64,000 nt of DNA from Chinchilla lanigera (lineage: Eukaryota; Chordata; Mammalia; Rodentia; Chinchillidae). The translations under genes were made by a program, and so were the position numbers. Below the pieces are notes generated by a model. The model worked only from the letters and a program-made list of their open reading frames with translations, did no database searches and had not been told where the DNA came from. Positions 60,031 to 64,000 of the stretch are shown piece by piece; position 1 is the stretch's first letter; each line of letters begins with the position of its first letter. The stretch spans positions 8,903,114 through 8,967,113 of the forward strand of contig NW_004955446.1 in assembly GCF_000276665.1 (NCBI RefSeq), in the 5' to 3' direction.

Positions 60031-61435
60031 AAACCCATACAATTTTACATCCTAGTTGTAGGAGGAACAGAAATCAAAGGACATACGATGTTAAATCTGA
60101 ATTTTTAAAATCATCCTGTTTTGTGCAAGATTGAATATAGATGCACTCTACTTCATACACTTTGATATCTGATGTATTATTATAACTAAAATCATAACCT
60201 TCAGTCATTATACTTATTGAGTAAAGATTAACATGTGTTTAATATATTTAATTGTGATAAAATATTTAGTGATTTCAGTACAAATTTAGATCAAATGGAT
60301 AATGAAATCAGAGGATGTAATTTTGAGAATAATTTCTTCCTAAGTGAGTGTTCTAATCAGATTTAACTAGGGCCTCATTAAAAGGTATGCATCAGTGCTT
60401 TATGCTCAGGGGGTTTCCTAACAAATGACTCTGTTAAAACATTTACATGACACTCCCATCTCTGCTAAATGTGCCTGAATGGGTGAAATCAACAATGCTG
60501 ATGTAACAGTAAGCTAACTTCGATGAGAAGGAGCTCAACACCTTCCTTTCCAGTAGGTGCTGTCCCGTGGAAAATCACCTCTGAATTCAAGAAACTGAAC
60601 AATGCAATGGTGGCTAGCCCGTGGGAAAGTCTAGAGGGAGTCCCTAACTGGTCAGTCTGCTTGTCTGGCTCACTGTCAGATTCTGTGGGGAAACTTCATA
60701 AATGGGCTTCTTGTCAAGAGCATACAGTTGATGACCACTTACTGACCAACAGTGGTGTAGGGAAGGCACAGTGCTCACTGCTCAAAGGGGCAGCGAGGGC
60801 TGCTGAGTGAATGAACCACTCTGCACCCACTAGGCCTGCAGCTGACTCTGATGGAAAGTCTAGCCTGTGATCTGCCAGAAAATATTTGGCAAAGAGCTCA
60901 CCTATTTGTGCAAGTACAAATATTCAATCGACTTGATTCCTCCAAGAGATTTGTGAGGGTAAAAGTAAGGTCATTGTGCACCTTTAATGGTCCTGAACTT
61001 CTAATGACCTAGTGGATGTGAAAGTGATTTTTAGAAATACAATGCAAATACAAGGCACTTTCAGTCATTACTATGGTACTGGAGGCACTTCTGGGAACAA
61101 AGATAGCCGCACATGCACCCAGGTCCCACATGAATAGACTTTGTTTGGATTTCCATTTTAGTCCTCTGAAAAAATGTGGTTCATGGCAGTGACTCCTCTA
61201 GATTGTCCTTTAGTGAACTATGCACTGACATTACTTTTCTTCGTTCTCCCAGCACGTACTGTGGTACTTCTGACATTTGATATATATATGAGAAATCCAT
61301 GGTATTTGTCAGACACGTAAAACATGTGAGGTACGAGTTTGGCCTAAAGCTTCAAGCATCATAGAATGCCCTCCCAAATAAGAGCTGTACTGTTCTAGTA
61401 TGTGTGTTCCAGAAATACAAATGGTCCTATATATG
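60031..61435. other. Non-coding sequence
   Basis: No gene supported. The 95-codon frame at 60523-60810 has no domain I recognise. Confidence 0.45.
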
Positions 61436-61436
61436 A

Positions 61437-61462
<26 letters not shown>
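61436..61462. repeat. (TA)n microsatellite
   Basis: About 13 TA units. Confidence 0.93.
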
Positions 61463-61467
<5 letters not shown>

Positions 61468-61494
61468 TATTTCATGTTATATACATTATATATA

Positions 61495-61690
61495 TTGTTC
61501 CTTTAATTCTCACAACAAACATGAAAGGCATATCATTATTACCCCCACTTTACACATGTGAAAACAGAAGGGTGTAGAGGTATAGTGAAATGTCCCAAAT
61601 CACAAGCTAGTAAGTCACAATGTCAGGCTCAAATCTAACTAGTCTGTTGCCAGTCTGTACAATTAATAGCTACACCATGTGCTTTTAAGT
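61495..61690 (-). mobile_element. MIR SINE
   Basis: The minus strand reads MIR: on + CCTTTAATTCTCACAACAAA, TTATTACCCCCACTTTACAC, AAATCACAAGCTAGTAAGTC. Confidence 0.85.
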
Positions 61691-62499
61691 ATTAGCTTTA
61701 TAGATTCTGCTATATTTCTAATAAAAGTTGTACTATTGTTATATATCTTTCATCTTACTTTTCACCAGATTTTAACTCAAAGGGACTTCTCTGATGATTG
61801 TGTATACAAAGCTTTGCCTTTGTAGAATATTTATGAATTGCAAATGTTCTTCCTTAGAATAATTTGAGAAATCTTCATGAAAGCAGAAGGTGAGAATGTG
61901 TTCCATTAAAGATGGACTTCATTCAGTAAGTGCATATGGCAAGGTTCCAGTTTATTCATTTTCAGCTTCTAATTTCTTGGTATGCATAATCCAAACAGTC
62001 TTCACAGGGAAATCTCAAGTGCCCTTTTGCTGTCTACTCCTGCTTTTTAAGGGTAGCTCATTTTCACTTGTTCATCTTCTGCCTCCCCATAGTTCCAGAA
62101 GGTGTGTTGTTAATTACTGACCCAGGCAAACCTCAAAGAAGACAAAGGCAGCTAAAAGTGGAGTACTTTTTACTTCAGAATCACAATGCATTTTCCATTT
62201 TTTTAGAAGCCACAAAGCATTTCTAACTGCAGGGATCAGAGACTATTGTATTATATGGGCACTTCAGTTTCCGCTAAAAGAAAAATCACAATTTAATTTT
62301 TCTTTTTAAAAATATTTCATTCATAAGTGGTTTAAAGTACATATCTTCATGTGTATATACATGCAACATGTATACACATGTGTATATGAATTGTTCTTTC
62401 TGCATTAGCACTGAAGATAGAGCAGAATAGTAATTCTCACATTCATTTCATGGATATTTCTCAAAAAGTTGCCAAGAATAACAAATAGACAAACAGTGC
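61691..62499. other. Non-coding sequence
   Basis: No gene or nameable repeat. A palindrome-rich ACATGTATACACATGTGTAT lies near 62367-62386. Confidence 0.5.
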
Positions 62500-62600
62500 T
62501 AATTACAGTAAGGGATATTTAGTTATAAATTACCTCATCACAGAACCTGACACATGATAGATGCTCCAGAAATATTTATGAAGCTAAGATGAGCTACCAC
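62500..62600 (+). mobile_element. MIR/L2 3'-end fragment
   Basis: AGAACCTGACACATGATAGA and GCTCCAGAAATATTTATGAA fit the shared MIR/L2 3' terminal segment; I cannot separate the two. Confidence 0.5.
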
Positions 62601-62726
62601 TGAACTTGATTCCCTGGCCTTAGAACCAGGAAAATTAAGAACTTGTTAAATACGTAAGAATAAAGGAGGAATTTATAAATGATCTCATGCAACCTTTTCA
62701 TTTTTAAAATGAAGAACTAGGCTCAG

Positions 62727-63106
62727 TGTCTTGGTTACTTTTCTCTCATTTCTGAGACAAAATAGCAAATGCCCAAAATTAAGAAAGAAGAGGTTTATTT
62801 AGCTGACAGCTTGTGAAGGTTTCAATTCGTACTTGGGTGGCTCCAAGGCAGAGTGGCACATGGCAGAGGGCAGTAGTTCGTGGTGGTGGAAGACAGCAAA
62901 AGCAACAAGAACAAAAGGGGAGGAGCAGGTAGGGAGAGCGAGCTTCTTTCCCTTCTTTATACTGTATGCAAACTACCCACCCCAGGGCGGGTATACCACT
63001 CACACCCATAATCCCAACATTGGATCATGGATCAATCATAAACTATAGAAACCTGCCCTGTGACTGCATGAGGCTTTGGAGGCATATCCCGACACAAACC
63101 ACAACA
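62727..63106 (-). mobile_element. MaLR-type solo LTR, complete
   Basis: The minus strand starts TGTTGTGGTTTGTGTCGGGA and ends with CCAAGACA. Within it lie the antisense of the usual MaLR 3' segment (TTTCTGAGACAAAATAGC, AGAGGTTTATTTAGCTGACA) and GTATACCACTCACACCCATA. Flanking 5-mers CTCAG and CTTAG (4 of 5) are consistent with the 5-bp duplication of LTR insertions. Confidence 0.85.
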
Positions 63107-64000
63107 CTTAGGAAAGACTTTTCCAAGATCACACACCCATGTAACAGTGGATGCTGTGTTCATCATAACGTGTGCTCAGTGATCACACCTGTTCCACATC
63201 TGCTGTGCACATCATGCCTGTGAAGAGCTGGCCAGGGTTCTCAGACACAGCTGCCTGAGACTAAGACAGTGTGCAGCTTTCTATTGACACATAAGGATGC
63301 TGTTGCTTGATACACTGCTGCATAGGTCCTACTTACCAGGTACAGTACTTAATATAAAGTGCAGAAAAATCAAAATAGGAATAGGGTTCAAAATCTTGTT
63401 TGTAACAAGAAATTCTGTAGAAGCAGAGACTACTGAATTGTTCATTGTTAAATCCCTGAAAAGTTAATGTCATTGTGGGTTCAGCAATTGCCTTGACCCT
63501 TTTTGGATCTTTGTTCAAAGCTTATGTGACTATGTCGGTTGGTGGATTTTCCCTTTTTAAAATTCTTCAGCTTCTGAAGTAATACCGGAGCTGAGATGGG
63601 AAAGGAGAGCCAGGCAGTGAAAAAGAGAAGAAACAGATTCAGGTCACATTCCTGGAAGCTTCTGAATTTGGTACAATATAATCCCTGAGATAATTTTATC
63701 TCTTTTCAAAGGTCTATTACAATTTCATTTTATTCTCCACCCCAGAGCATTAACCAGGGGATGACTACAGTCTTTCCTCACAGCAAAATGGATCCACATT
63801 AAAAAAAAGTTTTCCTAATTAATAAATATAAGGCAATACAGCCTTTTCTTTAAATTCTTAATTCTTTTAGAGTTTTATCTCCCAACATAGATTTTCTTTA
63901 TTTTAAAAATAAAATGAGGAAAACATTAACAGACAGACAACCTTTTACAAAATAGCAAAAGAACAGTACAGACAATACAGAGTTACAAACAAAGTGGTAG
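63107..64000. other. Non-coding sequence
   Basis: No gene or nameable repeat to the window end. Confidence 0.5.

Overview
This is mammalian nuclear DNA, most likely from a rodent. The evidence is the interspersed repeats. It has tRNA-derived ID-type SINEs, 7SL-derived B1 SINEs and B1-ID composite SINEs. It also has old shared mammalian repeats (MIR, L2, L1M-type 3' ends, MER5A-like hAT, MaLR LTRs). I saw no B2 elements, which argues against a mouse-like (muroid) rodent. The ID subtype could suit a hystricognath or another non-muroid lineage, but I cannot settle the species from this window.

I found no protein-coding gene I can support. The longest open frames (about 90-145 codons) have no recognisable domain, and several run through repeats. 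The window reads as an AT-rich intergenic region or the interior of a very large intron. The closest thing to gene-derived sequence is a minus-strand stretch near 42.5-42.8 kb. It has a splice-acceptor-like end, a 46-codon open segment, an AATAAA and an A-run, and could be a retrocopy or a terminal exon. Its function is unknown.

Layout: 0-5 kb is mostly unique sequence with a perfect 19-bp minisatellite. 4.8-9.6 kb holds a long L2 copy, a rearranged L1 with an inverted 5' part and a nested fragment, and a B1-ID. 10-13.3 kb holds a candidate LTR, a young ID, a MaLR LTR and a hAT remnant. 13-17 kb is AT-rich with a long GA repeat. 17-26.7 kb holds L2, B1, ID and MIR copies. 26.7-33 kb is nearly free of repeats I can name. 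33-38.8 kb is dense in SINEs and contains a mariner element built as an inverted (fold-back) structure. 43-45.1 kb holds old L1 sequence, a small hAT-like MITE and an assembly gap of exactly 100 N flanked by two near-identical 400-bp copies. 46-64 kb is a scatter of MER5A, MaLR, MIR, ID, B1 and Tc1/mariner remnants.

No genes work together here, and I found no new biological system. The items most worth a second look are the fold-back mariner (34.3-34.85 kb), the duplicated gap flanks (43.93-44.83 kb), the nested and inverted L1 (7.6-8.96 kb), the hAT-like MITE (43.37 kb) and the possible retrocopy (42.5 kb). Repeat family names come from remembered consensus sequences, not a database search, and repeat ends without clear target-site duplications are accurate to about 20-50 bp.
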